Below are positions 51,766 to 62,989 of a stretch of 64,000 nucleotides of DNA, piece after piece. The stretch spans positions 69,637,240-69,701,239 of the forward strand of contig NC_088781.1 in the NCBI RefSeq assembly GCF_958450345.1. Reading direction: 5' to 3'. Source of the stretch: Calliphora vicina (lineage: Eukaryota; Arthropoda; Insecta; Diptera; Calliphoridae). The notes beneath the pieces were generated by a model, which did no database searches, was not told where the DNA came from, and worked only from the letters and a program-made list of their open reading frames with translations. Both the position numbers and the translations under genes were made by a program. Numbering within the stretch: position 1 is the first letter of the stretch; every line of letters starts with the position of its first letter.

Positions 51766-52364
51766 ATTTCATTCAAATTGGACTTACCATTTAGAACTTA
51801 CATATTTATTTCCCTCTATTTGTTATTTTTTGAAAAATAAATTTATTTATTTATTAAAGTTTTATTAGAATTATTTCTATTCAATAATTTTTTGTTTGCA
51901 TAATTTTATTTTTTTGTACTTTGTTTGAATAAAAATTCTAAATAAATTAGTTGATTTTGTCTGTATCTAAATGAAATAAATTTAATTTATTATTCAACTT
52001 TATTTTATTTGAATATATAAAATTTTACTATTTTCTAAAAAATATCAATATAATTTGATTAAACTAATATAAAATGATTTTATTTATAATTTGGTTTTAA
52101 AAGATATAAATATGCATAAATTTAACTGTAAAAATTATTAATAAATTAAACAAATACTTTATTTAACTAATAAATAATTTGAAAAATAAATATTTATAAT
52201 TGGAAACAAAAACTAAAATAACATAAAACATATTTATATTTTTTATTTTATTCACAAGTTACAGCTATGCTTATATTAACTCATCAATAAAATAATATAT
52301 TTTTAAACTACGGTTTCTATGAATTAATCGCCACTTTGGGTACCATTGAAACCACTGTGCGTCG

Positions 52365-53689
52365 TCCCATTTTTCTAAATAAGTATGTATTAATAATTAA
52401 TAATTCAATACATGGTCATTAGTGATTAAATTTATTTGAACTTATTAGTATCAATAAAATCTATTCTATTCTGAAGTCTATTTAAAAAATATAAAATAAA
52501 TATTAGGATAACAAACTACATATTTTAATGATATTGTAATTGAGGCTCTTTCACTTCAGTTTAAAAAATAATATGTGCACTTACCAGAAGAAAAAGAAAA
52601 ATCGAAACTGGTCTAAAAAAATAGAATATGTGGTTCACTTGTTATTAAAGTTGATCGATCGGTCGGTCGTTAGGTTGAGCGACCGGCCGGCCAATTGCGC
52701 CTGGAACGCGTTTTGCACTCATTGTAAATTAAATTTTCCAAATATTTCTACCTTGCATGGACACAATAAAACATGTTCATAAATTCAATTCATATATCCA
52801 TACGTACAAAGTTGATACCAGGCCACCAAACGGTCACAAACGAGCAGAAAATTTATACATAAACATTCAGCCACAGGGACAATGTCTGCAAATACATTTA
52901 TGTATTCATCCATAGAAAATAATACATGTTACACATAAATACATCCATACATCTGTATGTATGTGCATTAGACTGGTCCTAAAATATCATTTTGGAATTG
53001 TAATAAAACTTTAGAAAATTGAAAACGTGTCCTAAAATAATTGGAACAAAAATTATAACAACATTTATTTTGAAGTTTAAGACTGATACTAAAATTAATG
53101 ACATTAATATTTCAGGTTTTAGATTTCGATGTTCAAATCATTCGGATACACGTCAGACTCAACAACAGGTTTTGAACTGAATTTTTTTAAGAAATAATAA
53201 CACTGTGCTTGAAATTGACACTTTTTTCTGTCAGGTACGCTGAATTCAATGGTGCTAACCGTTTTTTTAGAATAGCTCGTATTTTCGAGATATACCGTTA
53301 TTTATAAAATGGAGGAGGTTGTACAACATATATTCGCGTAATTTAAAAACTGTTCAGTTTCTTGAATAAACTGAATAAACCGAAATTCCGCAATAAAAGT
53401 ACCTTTAAGTAATGCTTAACATCTTTTTAATCTTCGCAGTCGTTTTAGAAATATAAATTTTGCCAAAAAAAAAATAATTTTTTAGAAAAATTTCGAAATT
53501 TTAGGTTTTTAAAACGGCGTTAAAAATTGGAAAATTCATATATGCTCTCAATTTTTTTTCACACATATAGATAACTAAGTTCCAAATAAAACCAAAAATT
53601 TCGAAATTTTTCTAAAAAATTATACGAATTAGTTTAACCCACCTAAATAAGTGCCCGGCTTGACAGTTTTTTCAAATAATGGTAACCGT
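52365..53689. other. Intergenic with a small foldback
   Basis: An inverted repeat at 53474-53503 / 53594-53624 contains AGAAAAATTTCGAAATTTT. A GATCGATCGGTCGGTCG tract lies at about 52653. No gene. Confidence 0.4.
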
Positions 53690-54374
53690 CAGGGATGCCA
53701 AAGTTGATACCATCATCATTATTGAAAAGTAATACCGACACTCAATTGATTTTATGTATTTTATGTATAAAGACTAATTTATATGAAATTATGAACTCAG
53801 AACGATATGCTGCTATAGCTAACTCTTTCCTATTGAAAATCATGTGTGAAACTGTATTTTATATACAAAACTCTTGTGTATTACGGTATTTTTTATCGAA
53901 AATCTTTAGTATAACAATATTTTATCTAGAAAAATCTTGTGTATAACAGTATTTTCTATAGAAAGTATTTTGTATAACAGTATTTTCTACAGAAGATAAT
54001 CAGTAGGAAATCTTATTTATAAAAGTATCTTGGAAATCTTGTGTTTAACAGTATTTTCTATTGAAAATATTACACAAAACTGTGTTTTCTATATAAAATA
54101 TTTTGTATTTCAGTATTTTCTAAAGAAAATCTTTAGTATAACAGTATTTTCTACAGAAGATAATCAGTACAACAGTATTTTCTATATAAAATCAAGAGTA
54201 TATCAGTATTCTAAATAAAAAATCATCTGTATAACAGTAGTTTCAATAGAAAATCGAATATAAATAACAACATCTATATTATAGATGTTTAGCAATACAA
54301 AACTACATTAACAATTTTAAATTATAGTACTCTGAGGTTGGAAAAATTAATATTTGAATATAATTTTGATTCCT
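53690..54374. mobile_element. hAT family C copy 2 with 31-bp minisatellite
   Basis: Starts CAGGGATGCCAAAG and ends ATTCCTG. It carries roughly a dozen degenerate units of about 31 bp (GTATAACAGTATTTTCTATA then GAAAATC), each holding a short palindrome. It lacks the 1.4-kb insertion of copy 1. The target duplication is not clear. Confidence 0.7.
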
Positions 54375-55440
54375 GGTACATACCCACTGACTTCAAATCA
54401 AGCTTTCAAAGTTGTTGTACAGTACTTGATTTTATTGTAATATTCAATATTTTGTTTATCTTAAAGTGGGAAAGAGAACATATCAGAACCAGTTAAGATT
54501 CTTTAATAACATCTTTGTAATCCAATTCTAGCACCCAAAAAAAACTTATTTTGATTAAATGTGGTTTGAGAAGTAGTGCCTTAGAGCTGGATGTTCATAG
54601 GTTCTCCAACATGTCGTCACAATGCAAAACATGGGCGAAAGAAAACTGGCTATATGAATGCATTTTAGAACTAGTACACTTTTTCCACAGCTGTATTAAA
54701 TTGTTGGTATAATCCGTTTTTCCAATAAAGGAAACAAATCTGAAGGGAGTTAATATCCACAAAATTTTGGATCAGTATATTATACAATTACAAATGCGTA
54801 CTTATATATTTAGGTATTTATGTTCGAGTAGTAACTACTAATGGCGTTGGACGAGTTAAAATGCAGAAAACAAACGAGTGCAGGAAGACGATAAATGGAT
54901 GCTCTCCTTAATATGGGTGTGTATGAATGTTTGTTCAATGCTGTTGCGTCTGAAACTACATACATCCATAATAGTAGATACTACTTGCATTAACTAAATC
55001 AAACTCAACTAAACACACCAAACTAACCTCAACTGAAGTGAACTAAATTAAAAACAGAAAAAAACTAAAACTGGCAGCGCACTACAAAATAATCGAGTGC
55101 ATGCGTAGGTTTTTAAGAAGACATTTGTTCGATTACACTGATTTGTCCTGCACTCTGTCCGTTTTCTATCAACTATTGGTTGGGTGGTGAATGATACTTT
55201 CATTATTTAAAAACAATTCAAATTTCTAATGAAAAATAATACAGCTACAAAGTAATGTAAGTATCAGTTAATTGATTCCCAATATAATAGAATCTGATGG
55301 TTATATGTACATATGTAGTTACAAAGCCCGAAATCTTTTTTACACGTGTACCCACTGTAGCGAAGTCTGTACTTAAAACTTATATGACCAAAGACAATAT
55401 TCGGAAAGTGTAATTCCTCCTCTATTGATGTTTCAAAGAA
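54375..55440. other. Intergenic, nothing recognised
   Basis: AT-rich with an (A)ACTAAA(C)-rich stretch near 55000-55060. No gene. Confidence 0.35.
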
Positions 55441-55444
55441 TGTA

Positions 55445-55735
55445 TATTTATTACCATTTATTTTACGATCGACATAATGAGATACTCCCGAGCCTCAAAC
55501 AATTTTCACTATTTTATGTACAAATTTTTATAAAGTCAGAATCATTTTCAGCTGTAGCTAACTATTTTCTATAGAAAATAAATTGTATAACAGTATTTTC
55601 TATTAAAAAATCTTGTCTATAACAGTATTTTATAAATAAAATCTTCAGTATAGCAGTATTTTCCATAGAAAATCGAATGTATAACATTATGTTCTGTAGA
55701 ATATCTTGTGTATCATTAGTTTATATAGAACAGGG
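55445..55735. repeat. hAT family C copy 3, fragment
   Basis: GAGATACTCCCGAGCCTCAA through several TATAACAGTATTTTCTAT units matches copies 1 and 2. The left end is missing. Confidence 0.7.
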
Positions 55736-55982
55736 CAAGACGAATTTATAGAAGGTGACGACAGAACTACAACAAATACAACATATACAAAAACAACAGG
55801 TACTTTGTTTTTGTAAAAAGATAAGTGAACTGTCAAAGTTACCTGTGGTTGTTTTTGCTTTTGGGTTTGTTGTATTTTTCGCCACAACAAACACAAGTGA
55901 ATTGACAGTTCACTTGTCTAAACAACTGAATAAAAGAATAATCATCTGTTCTTCTGTCGTCCCCTTCTATAGATTCGCCTTG
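55736..55982. mobile_element. Short TIR element (247 bp)
   Basis: Inverted ends CAAGACGAATTTATAGAAGG / CCTTCTATAGATTCGCCTTG extend about 32 bp, through GACGACAGAA. Inner inverted motifs GTGAACTGTCAA / TTGACAGTTCAC are also present. The flanks show no clear duplication. It is non-coding. Confidence 0.7.
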
Positions 55983-56065
55983 GATTCCACGCATATTCTT
56001 ATTGTCGATTCGACAGTGGAACATTTGTTTCATCACACATGGCATCTTGGTTTGGGTGGGAAGTA

Positions 56066-57715
56066 CAGTCAGCGTCTAAAGAAAGTGTACAGCTTGTTTT
56101 TACATTTAAAACATTTTATTTACATATTAAAAAACTATTTGTTCTCCAGTTCTAGTATATTTAACAAAACATTTAATTGTTCTCTTGCAATATATAAACA
56201 AAAAACTAAACTAGTTCAACTGCAACAAAAACAGTAACAACAAAACCAAAAATACTCCATTTTTAACGCGTCAAAAGAAAGTGTACAGTTTAGGGAAATT
56301 AGAAGAAAAGACGTGTTTAGTATTTTATTTGACATCTTTTGGGTTTTAAAACAGTTTCAAGCCTCCTTGGCATTGTTTCTACCAATTTTTATGTCACCGA
56401 TGTTGGGATGTTGAACCACTCTTCCTGCAGGATTTCGTGTAGAGAGTCATTGCTGGTAATATTTCATTTTCTGATCTGTCTGTCCAAATGCTACCACAGA
56501 TGTTCAATGGGATTAATGTTCGGTGACTGTGGGGGTTGTTCCAGTTGTTTCGGTGTATGATACAACAACCATTCTTTAACAAGTTAAGAAGTATGCTTCG
56601 GATAGTTGTCATGTTGGAAGATCCAGGTTCGGTCTAGATTTAATTTTCTAATGATGGGTTCCATATTTTCTATAAGAATGTTTAGGTAATCGGTTTTGAT
56701 CATCAAACTATCAATAAATATGAGTTTTCCCATGCCACTTGCCGCCATACACCCCCACACCATCACCTAACCACCACCATGTTTTACGGTGGATAGTACA
56801 TTTTTTGGTCGAACTCTTGATTTTTGCTTCTCCAAATTTTACTCCTTTTTTTACTTCCGAAAATCTCAAACTTGCTTTCGTCCGTAAACAGCACATTATT
56901 CCAAAACAATTTTCTTGGTTTTTATACCTGTTTGCGAATTCTCGAAGTCGCTCTTTATTTCGTTTGGAAATGTGGGGTTATTCTCTCGGAACTCCACCAT
57001 ATAGAGCATTTGGGTGTAGCGCTCGGCGAACCGTACTGTTACTAACTCTCACTCCAGACGAATCTGTTAATTCTTCGCATAATTTTACTGCACTTACTGT
57101 GAATACTTTCTTCACTGCTCTCACAATCGATCGTATTTCAAGGTTGTTAAGGCGTTTTGGTGTTCCGGCACGTTGCTGATCTTCTAAAATTCTAAATTTT
57201 TTTGTTTGTCTATAATTTTTTTTACAGTATTATGGCTTCTTCCTATTATAGAGGAGATTTCACGTGACGATTTGCCTTCATTTTTAAATTTTATGACTTA
57301 CTTTCTTGTTTCAATTGCAGTTTGTTTTCCCATTTTGGTTTTAAAGTTCTCGCGATCAAACAAGAAAAGCTACTATCTTAAAATCTCATGAGACTAGCAG
57401 CAAGATCCACAAAAAATTATAATCTAGGCAAAAATAAAGAATAACAATATATTTTTTTATGTAGCTAGAAAAATCTTATTACAATTCTAAATGTGTACAC
57501 TTTTTTCTGACGCGTTAAAAATGGAGTATTTTTGGTTTTGTTGTTACTGTTTTTGTTGCAGTTGAAATAGTTTATTTTTTTGTTTATATATTGCAAGAGA
57601 ACAATTAAGTGTTTTGTTAAATATACTAGAACTGGAAAAAAAATTGTTTTTTAATATGTAAATAAAACGTTTTAAATGTAAAAACAAGTTGTACACTTTC
57701 TTTTGACGCTGACTG
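56066..57715 (-). mobile_element. Tc1-like transposon with 224-bp IR/DR ends
   Basis: Long inverted repeats (56066-56290 and 57493-57715) start CAGTCAGCGTC and are flanked by TA on both sides. Each arm carries GCGTC(A/T)AAAGAAAGTGTACA twice, at its outer and inner edge, the IR/DR layout of Minos- and Sleeping Beauty-like elements. It encloses one decayed transposase on the minus strand. Confidence 0.88.
56317..57333 (-). pseudogene. Tc1-like transposase, DD34E residues legible
   Basis: Minus strand from ATG at 57333. MGKQTAIETRK is followed by a stop, then GKSSREISSIIGRSHNTVKK (helix-turn-helix), and after a frameshift AGTPKRLNNLEIRSIVRAVK. The catalytic core then reads NNVLFTDESKFEIF (first Asp), MVWGCMAASGMGKL, WIFQHDNYPKHTS (second Asp) and PQSPNINPIEHLW (Glu). 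There are 34 residues between the second Asp and the Glu. In-frame stops after PKHTS and after EHLW, plus frameshifts, make it non-functional. It ends LKPKRCQIKY. Confidence 0.85.
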
Positions 57716-58407
57716 TATGTTCGTATTTGATGAGCATTTGACGAAAATACACCATATACGAGGGTGTATTCCCTTTGTGATACCTGAAAACATAATGAAA
57801 ACAGAAAGAAAAGGGAAATAGAAGTTAAAGAAAAGGGAAAATCTGTAGATTGATTATAGTGAAATTTGCAGGAGTAGAGTGTAGATAAAAAGAGAGGAGA
57901 ATTCGAATAACGCAAACCATCATGAGATGGTTGCTGAGTCCCTAAGAGGTACAATTTGCATGTCCGGTCTTATCAACCATCTGCTGTCCCTGATAAAGGC
58001 GTATATAGTTCCTCCACAGATAACCCGGAGAGGGTACTAAAGGATCGCTCACCTAAAAGCCTGGAACGTAGATCACACAGTGCCGGGCAGTTACAGAAGA
58101 AGTGTAGGATAGTCTATTCCTCATTCCGACAACTTCTACAGAAGTCGTGGTAAGGTAGCCCAAGTCTTGCGTCATTAGTACCGAAAGTGCAATGCCCGGT
58201 GATCATCGCCACCATGTTGCTGAGTGGTATTCGTTGTAACCGAAGTAGATACGACGTGCGTTTACAGTCCAATGCAGGCCATATCATCCGCGTTGTGGCA
58301 CAGGTAATCAGCAATACAATTGCCTTCATTGTTCCTTGGGTTCACGTACCCATGTAAGTACAACTGTCGAATGTCTCCACATCTCATTTAAGGATGTCCG
58401 GCCAGGG

Positions 58408-59731
58408 CAGTGTTGTTAACCGTACGGTAATTTAGTCCTCCGTACGGTAGGCAGGTAATTTCTACATTTGTACGATAATTTTAAAAAGTTATATTTCCAT
58501 AATGTGTCTACATATGATATACATATTTCTCATTAAAATAATAATAACATTTTGAGGATGATGATAACCAACTACCGCTACCGCAACTCTTTCAAGTATG
58601 GATATTTCAACATACAAATTAGTATTAGAAACTGATTGCAAAAATTTGTTTGAATCAAATCAAATGCAATCATTAAAAACATTGACGTAATAAATACCCA
58701 ATTGCTCGATACCAATATTTCTGTAATTCCTTTAGTTTTGCATTTCCCAGAAGCTGTTCAAATGGATGAATTTAATGAAATTGATAAGGAATTTATGCTT
58801 ATAAAAATGTTGATAAAAATGGCATTCTGCTGCTTTACAAACTTGGTCCTATATTTAAAACCCTCTATCTTTGATATTCATGAAAATTACATTTTGATGG
58901 TAAAATGTTCAGTAAAAACAACCCTCATCTATGATGTGAATTTCTTACAAACATATTGTTTTTTGCTATTTTATTTGCATTTTTGTTATTTCTCTATGTT
59001 ATACAATTAATTTTTTCCGAATGCAAAAGTATCTATCTTTTCAAATAATTAATTTTCAAATATTTTTTTTGGAATAATTTCTACTTGCAATTCATGTTTT
59101 CTTACTAATTTTTGAATGCTGAACATGAATTTTAAATTTTTCAATCATTTAAAAATATTAATTTCCATGGAAATATTTTACCTTTTTGTTTTTGGAAAAT
59201 ATAATTTCCATGGCATAACAATTAATGGTTAAAGTTGGAGTTTGCTTAAAAAAGTGTCTACTTTTAAAGTGTTTTTTATCTTATGTTGTACTATTAGCCA
59301 TTATCTAAATAAATCATGTTAAAAACTGACAGATGGCATAAATGAAATCAAAATAATTTAATTCTATTAATCATTTTTATACATACACATTGAATATTTT
59401 GGGAAGAAAATATAAATAATGCAAAATTTTAAAAACAAATTATATGTGAGATTCAGTAGTTGCTTTAAAATAATAATTGTAGCATACCGAATTTTAATAA
59501 CTCAAGTAATACGCGAAATAACATTTTTTTGGCTTTCCTGAAAAGTTGTGTTTTTTAAGATAGAGAGTTTTGAATATACGCCCTCGATATATTGAATTAT
59601 AAAAATAAACCTGTTTCAATGAGAAAATATTATTATTTTTGTGCAAAACTTTGGATACTGTAATTTAACTTAAAAAACGGTAATTTTTTTAGGGCTGTAC
59701 GGTAATCGAACTTAAAAAATTAACAGCACTG
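58408..59731. mobile_element. hAT-like element inside the LINE RNase H region
   Basis: Ends CAGTGTTGTTAA and, inverted, CAGTGCTGTTAA are followed by CGTACGGTAA-type motifs on both sides. Flanks GGCCAGGG and TACCAGGG match at 6 of 8. The LINE frame is continuous on both sides once it is removed. A + strand frame at 58702-59010 starts LDTNISVIPLVLHFPEAVQM followed by DEFNEIDKEF, which might be a hAT transposase remnant; this is weak. Confidence 0.75.
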
Positions 59732-60654
59732 TACCAGGGATTTAATTGCGGATTTACGGATATCTCTAACAGATACACTGTAATATCTGAGCCAGTTTTC
59801 CGCTCTTCTTATGGCCGATACCTCGGCCTGAAGGATGCTGCATCCATTTGGGAGTCTAAAGGATATTCTTATTCCAAATTCAGGAATGTATATACCCCCG
59901 CCAACTCTATACCCATTTTTGGTCCCATCCGTATAGATTGATAGCCTCATTTCATCAACGGAGAGACCATCAGCAGGCTCCATACTGGATGGAATTGAGA
60001 AACCGAAGTTCCTCAGGAGAAAGGGTTTAGGGGTGCAGTAATCAATATGATCAGGAAGATTTTGTATACTTCCTATTATGCAAGCATGTCCATTAGACCA
60101 TCTCAGTTTTTATATTTTTTTCGAAATTCCTTCATGAACATCGATTTTCTTAATCTACTCTAAAAACCAAGAATTTTGGTGTATAACACTTAAATATTGA
60201 TGAACGGGAAGTGGTCTCTCAAATCGTTTTCTCATTTCTTTTTAGGCAAAATGACTTTTTTCCAAAAAATTAAAAAATCTTGCTTTAGCTATTTGCCTCT
60301 AACTCAAGAAGTTCTTAACGGATTTGAATCTAATTACATGCATTAGAAAGCTAATTACATTTCCTAAATGTTTCTTAAAGCAACATTGCCATTTTGTTCA
60401 ATGGTTTTTTATTCATAACATTACAAATTCAGATTTTCAAATACGAACTTATAATTTTTTTTTAATTTTTGCTTACCTTTTCTTATATAAAAATTGAATG
60501 AGGCAAAATTTTTATATTCTGTAAATGCAGTATGGTAGGACGTTTTAATATAAAGATTTTGGTGTAAATAACAGTAGCATTCTTTTAAGAAAAACTGCAC
60601 GTTTAGTTGAAATAATGAAAAGTAATTATTTTGAAATCTATATTTACTTGTTAA

Positions 60655-61071
60655 CACATTGACTGCCAAGGCACTTTCAGCAAATAAGATGCTGGGGGCC
60701 ACAGCATTTTCTTTGCGTAATCTCTTCGAAAACGTCAATATTGGAATTTAGGCTACTGTCAGTAATATTTACTGCTTAGAAACAGATTTGTTTTATAAAT
60801 AAGAGGGTCTTACGAAATGGCGAAAAAGAATTTTTTATGAGATACTGAGTTAGAAAAAATACTCAGTACAAGTTCAGAAAGTGATGAAGAATGTGAAGAT
60901 TACAGTTTTGATGAGAAACTTCCAGACAACATCGAAAAAATTCTTAAAATCCAGCACTATTGTCTGACATGGCTAGAGAGAATAAAAGTCGTGTTGGCCA
61001 TATGTGTCCGACGTGGCGTAAACCGCATAGTGCAGTGTCACACGTATGTGTCCGACGTGGCAGTCAATGTG
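60655..61071. mobile_element. piggyBac-type MITE with TTAA duplication
   Basis: TTAA (60651-60654 and 61072-61075) flanks inverted ends CACATTGACTGCCA. The right side has a subterminal direct repeat ATGTGTCCGACGTGGC (about 61002 and 61046). Inside, ATG at 60817 starts MAKKNFL, a stop, then DTELEKILSTSSESDEECED, an acidic run like piggyBac transposase N-termini, so this looks like an internally deleted copy of an autonomous element. Confidence 0.85.
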
Positions 61072-61366
61072 TTAAATATGTCTGCTCTTCATCAAAATAA
61101 GATTGTGTAATATGTAGGAACCATAATAAAAATGTGTCAAACTAGCCTCAAAAGAAAATTAGTCGCATCTAACTTCACAGAAAATTTTTTGCGAATTATC
61201 ATAAAGCTTTGCTTTAAAATTTATATTATAAATTGCATTTTGATGTAAAAGATGCCTGCAATCAAAGACAATAAATTTCAGCCTTGGATAGTGGGTTTGA
61301 ATTTTCAAGTCAATGTATTGAGTTATTCTATTCCCGGAAATTTTTCTCTTAGTTCCTAACAGTTTT

Positions 61367-62005
61367 TTGTCAAGACGTAAAATTCCTACAGGTAGGGATG
61401 CGATTGGTAGACTACTTTATTTAATAGTAAAAGACAATAAATTTAAGAGTGAAACGTCTCTCTCTGTTGCGGGTGAAATTCTTGACATCTGGCGAAGTAT
61501 TCGTAAAGATTCAAATTTGCTTTGGGAATGTCACGCCACTTATGGTATTTAAGTGAAATGGCGATTTACTTATCTTTTTTTGATCCAAGACATTCACTAA
61601 ATACGTTGGACGAAATGGCATCCGCTTTAAATAGTCCGAGGGACCAGCAAAATTTGTTTCGTTATAAGGGTTTTTTCAAAGAAGCTAACCTCAACATCGT
61701 TGACCTGGTGTCAGGTAACACAAAAATGTTTTTCGATATTATTGGAATCAATTATGACTTTATTCAAAGTCCATGTTATTTGTTGGCGCGAAAATGAAAA
61801 TTTCAAAAAAATTTAACAGTTTGCAATAAACTTGACAGTAGTTAACGACCTTGCTGAGCGCGCAATTGGCCTTCTAAAAACTGTCAACAACACACTAGTG
61901 ATGGAAAACAGTGAGCAAAATGATTTGATTCAAGTCATCGAGCATTTTCACAAAACGCATCCAAACTCCAACAAAAGTGCAATTTTAGCAAATTTGAAAA
62001 AATAA
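61367..62005 (+). pseudogene. Decayed transposon protein of unassigned family
   Basis: Three frames in order read MSRRKIPTGRDAIGRLLYLI...SNLLWECH (61367-61552), then HLWYLSEMAIYLSFFDPRHS and FKEANLNIVDLVSGNTKMFF (61522-61797), then LTVVNDLAERAIGLLKTVNN and LIQVIEHFHKTHPNSNKSAI to a stop near 62005. I recall similar uncharacterised proteins in arthropod genomes (VVND-AER...LLQVV pattern) but cannot name the family. It is broken by at least two frameshifts and is the likely mobility or accessory protein of the surrounding element. Confidence 0.55.
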
Positions 62006-62690
62006 AAAACCAACCTCAATCTCTTCTTACTTTATATTAATGTATTTATGAAATTGAAGGAAATTTACAAATAAACAACTTTAGTCATTTCATCATTTCA
62101 ACTAAAAGTGTAGTTTTTCTTCACAGAATGCTACTGTTGTTTACACCAAAATCTTTATTTTAAAATTTTCTACCATACTGCATTTACAGAATATACAAAT
62201 TTTGCCTCGTTCAATTTTTATATAAGAAAAGGTAAGCTAAAATTAAAAAAAAATTATAAGTTCGTATTTGAAAATCTGAATTTGTAATGCTATAAATAAA
62301 AAACCATCCAACAAAATGGCAATGTTGCTTTAAGAAACATTTAGGAAATTTAATTAGCTTTCTAATGCAAGTAATAAGGTTTAAATCCGTTAAGAACCGC
62401 TTGAGTTAGAGGCAAATTAATAAAGCAAATTTTTTTAATTTTAAAAAAAATGCATTTTGCCTAAAAAACGAAAAACCGATTTGAGAGACCACTTCCCGTT
62501 CATTAATATTTAAGTGTTATACACCAAAATTCTTGGTTTTTATAGTAGATTAAGAAAATCGATGTTCATGAAGGAATTACGAAAAAAATGAAAAGTGAGA
62601 CGGTCTAATGTCCATATGATCTAAAATTCCACGTATTGCAGGCGTTGAGCCTAAAGGCCGTGTTCAATGCCAGTTTCCAGGACATGTGTC

Positions 62691-62989
62691 ATTCACTAAC
62701 ATGTGTCATTCGCTATACGTGTCACACAATTCACCATTTATAGTTCGCAGATATTGGAATGATTTTAGGCAACGAACGCGAATGAAAAAATGCGCCAAAT
62801 TGCTTGCATTGCAGACATGTCACTGCCTTTAGTCACATATTTTAAATGGTTAAAATGGAGCACCTATTCGTTCCATGCGGAAACTTTTTAACGACCCCGA
62901 ATAAGTTATTTTTCTTTGTACTCTTCTATTCCTTATTGTTTTAATTTGTATCCCCTAATGTTCATAAAACACATTTAAATTGTATATAC
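62691..62989. other. Unassigned spacer with ACATGTGTCATTC repeat
   Basis: ACATGTGTCATTC occurs twice in tandem (62681-62710), followed by TACGTGTCACACAATTCACC. No gene was recognised. Confidence 0.35.

Larger units (their letters stand above)
49389..52359. mobile_element. Transib-like non-autonomous element
   Basis: Terminal inverted repeats of about 62 bp with three mismatches begin CACAGTGG(G/T)TTCCATGG. The flanks are 5 bp, CGACG (49384-49388) and CGTCG (52360-52364), fitting the CGNCG-type 5-bp duplication and CAC-start of Transib elements. No transposase was recognised in the 2971 bp. The interior holds direct repeats (49490-49590 and 49815-49915), a SAM-like exon (50248-50345), a tandem repeat (50590-51008) and a family F insertion (51105-51765). 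Confidence 0.65.
60094..62607. mobile_element. Long-TIR DNA transposon with 8-bp target duplication
   Basis: Terminal inverted repeats of about 550 bp (60094-60647 and about 62060-62607) start TAGACC(A/G)TCTCA. They are flanked by a perfect ATGTCCAT (60086-60093 and 62608-62615). Removing the element restores the LINE reading RSYGHACIIGS. The right-centre encodes a decayed protein (61367-62005), and a piggyBac MITE sits at 60655-61071. The superfamily is unresolved; 8-bp duplications occur in hAT, P and Merlin. Confidence 0.88.
57755..62690 (-). pseudogene. I-group LINE (RNase H-bearing), interrupted twice
   Basis: The minus strand reads in order: AFRLNACNTWNFRSYGHACI (split by the element at 60094-62607), GSIQNLPDHIDYCTPKPFLL, then the RNase H domain with LSIYTDGTKN (catalytic Asp) and ILQAEVSAIRRAENWL (catalytic Glu). 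It is then interrupted at 58408-59731 and resumes VVLTWVREP, GNCIADYLCHN, LLRLQRIPLSNMVAMITGHC, CRSCRNEE and HFFCNCPAL. It ends near GGTATCACAAAGGG (about 57760-57780). 5'-truncated with stops. The 5' boundary at about 62690 is approximate. Confidence 0.8.

Noticed and set aside
55755..56237. 160-codon + strand frame
   Set aside because: It spans a TIR element and one arm of the Tc1-like transposon; the composition follows the repeats.
57544..57954. 136-codon minus-strand frame
   Set aside because: It crosses the Tc1-like arm and the LINE 3' end; only repeat sequence is translated.
58702..59010. 102-codon + strand frame as a host gene
   Set aside because: It is inside a non-autonomous hAT-like element. 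At best it is a transposase remnant (FPEAVQMDEFNEIDKEF); no host protein was recognised.
60421..60738. 105-codon minus-strand frame
   Set aside because: It lies mostly in the long inverted arm and crosses into the piggyBac MITE.
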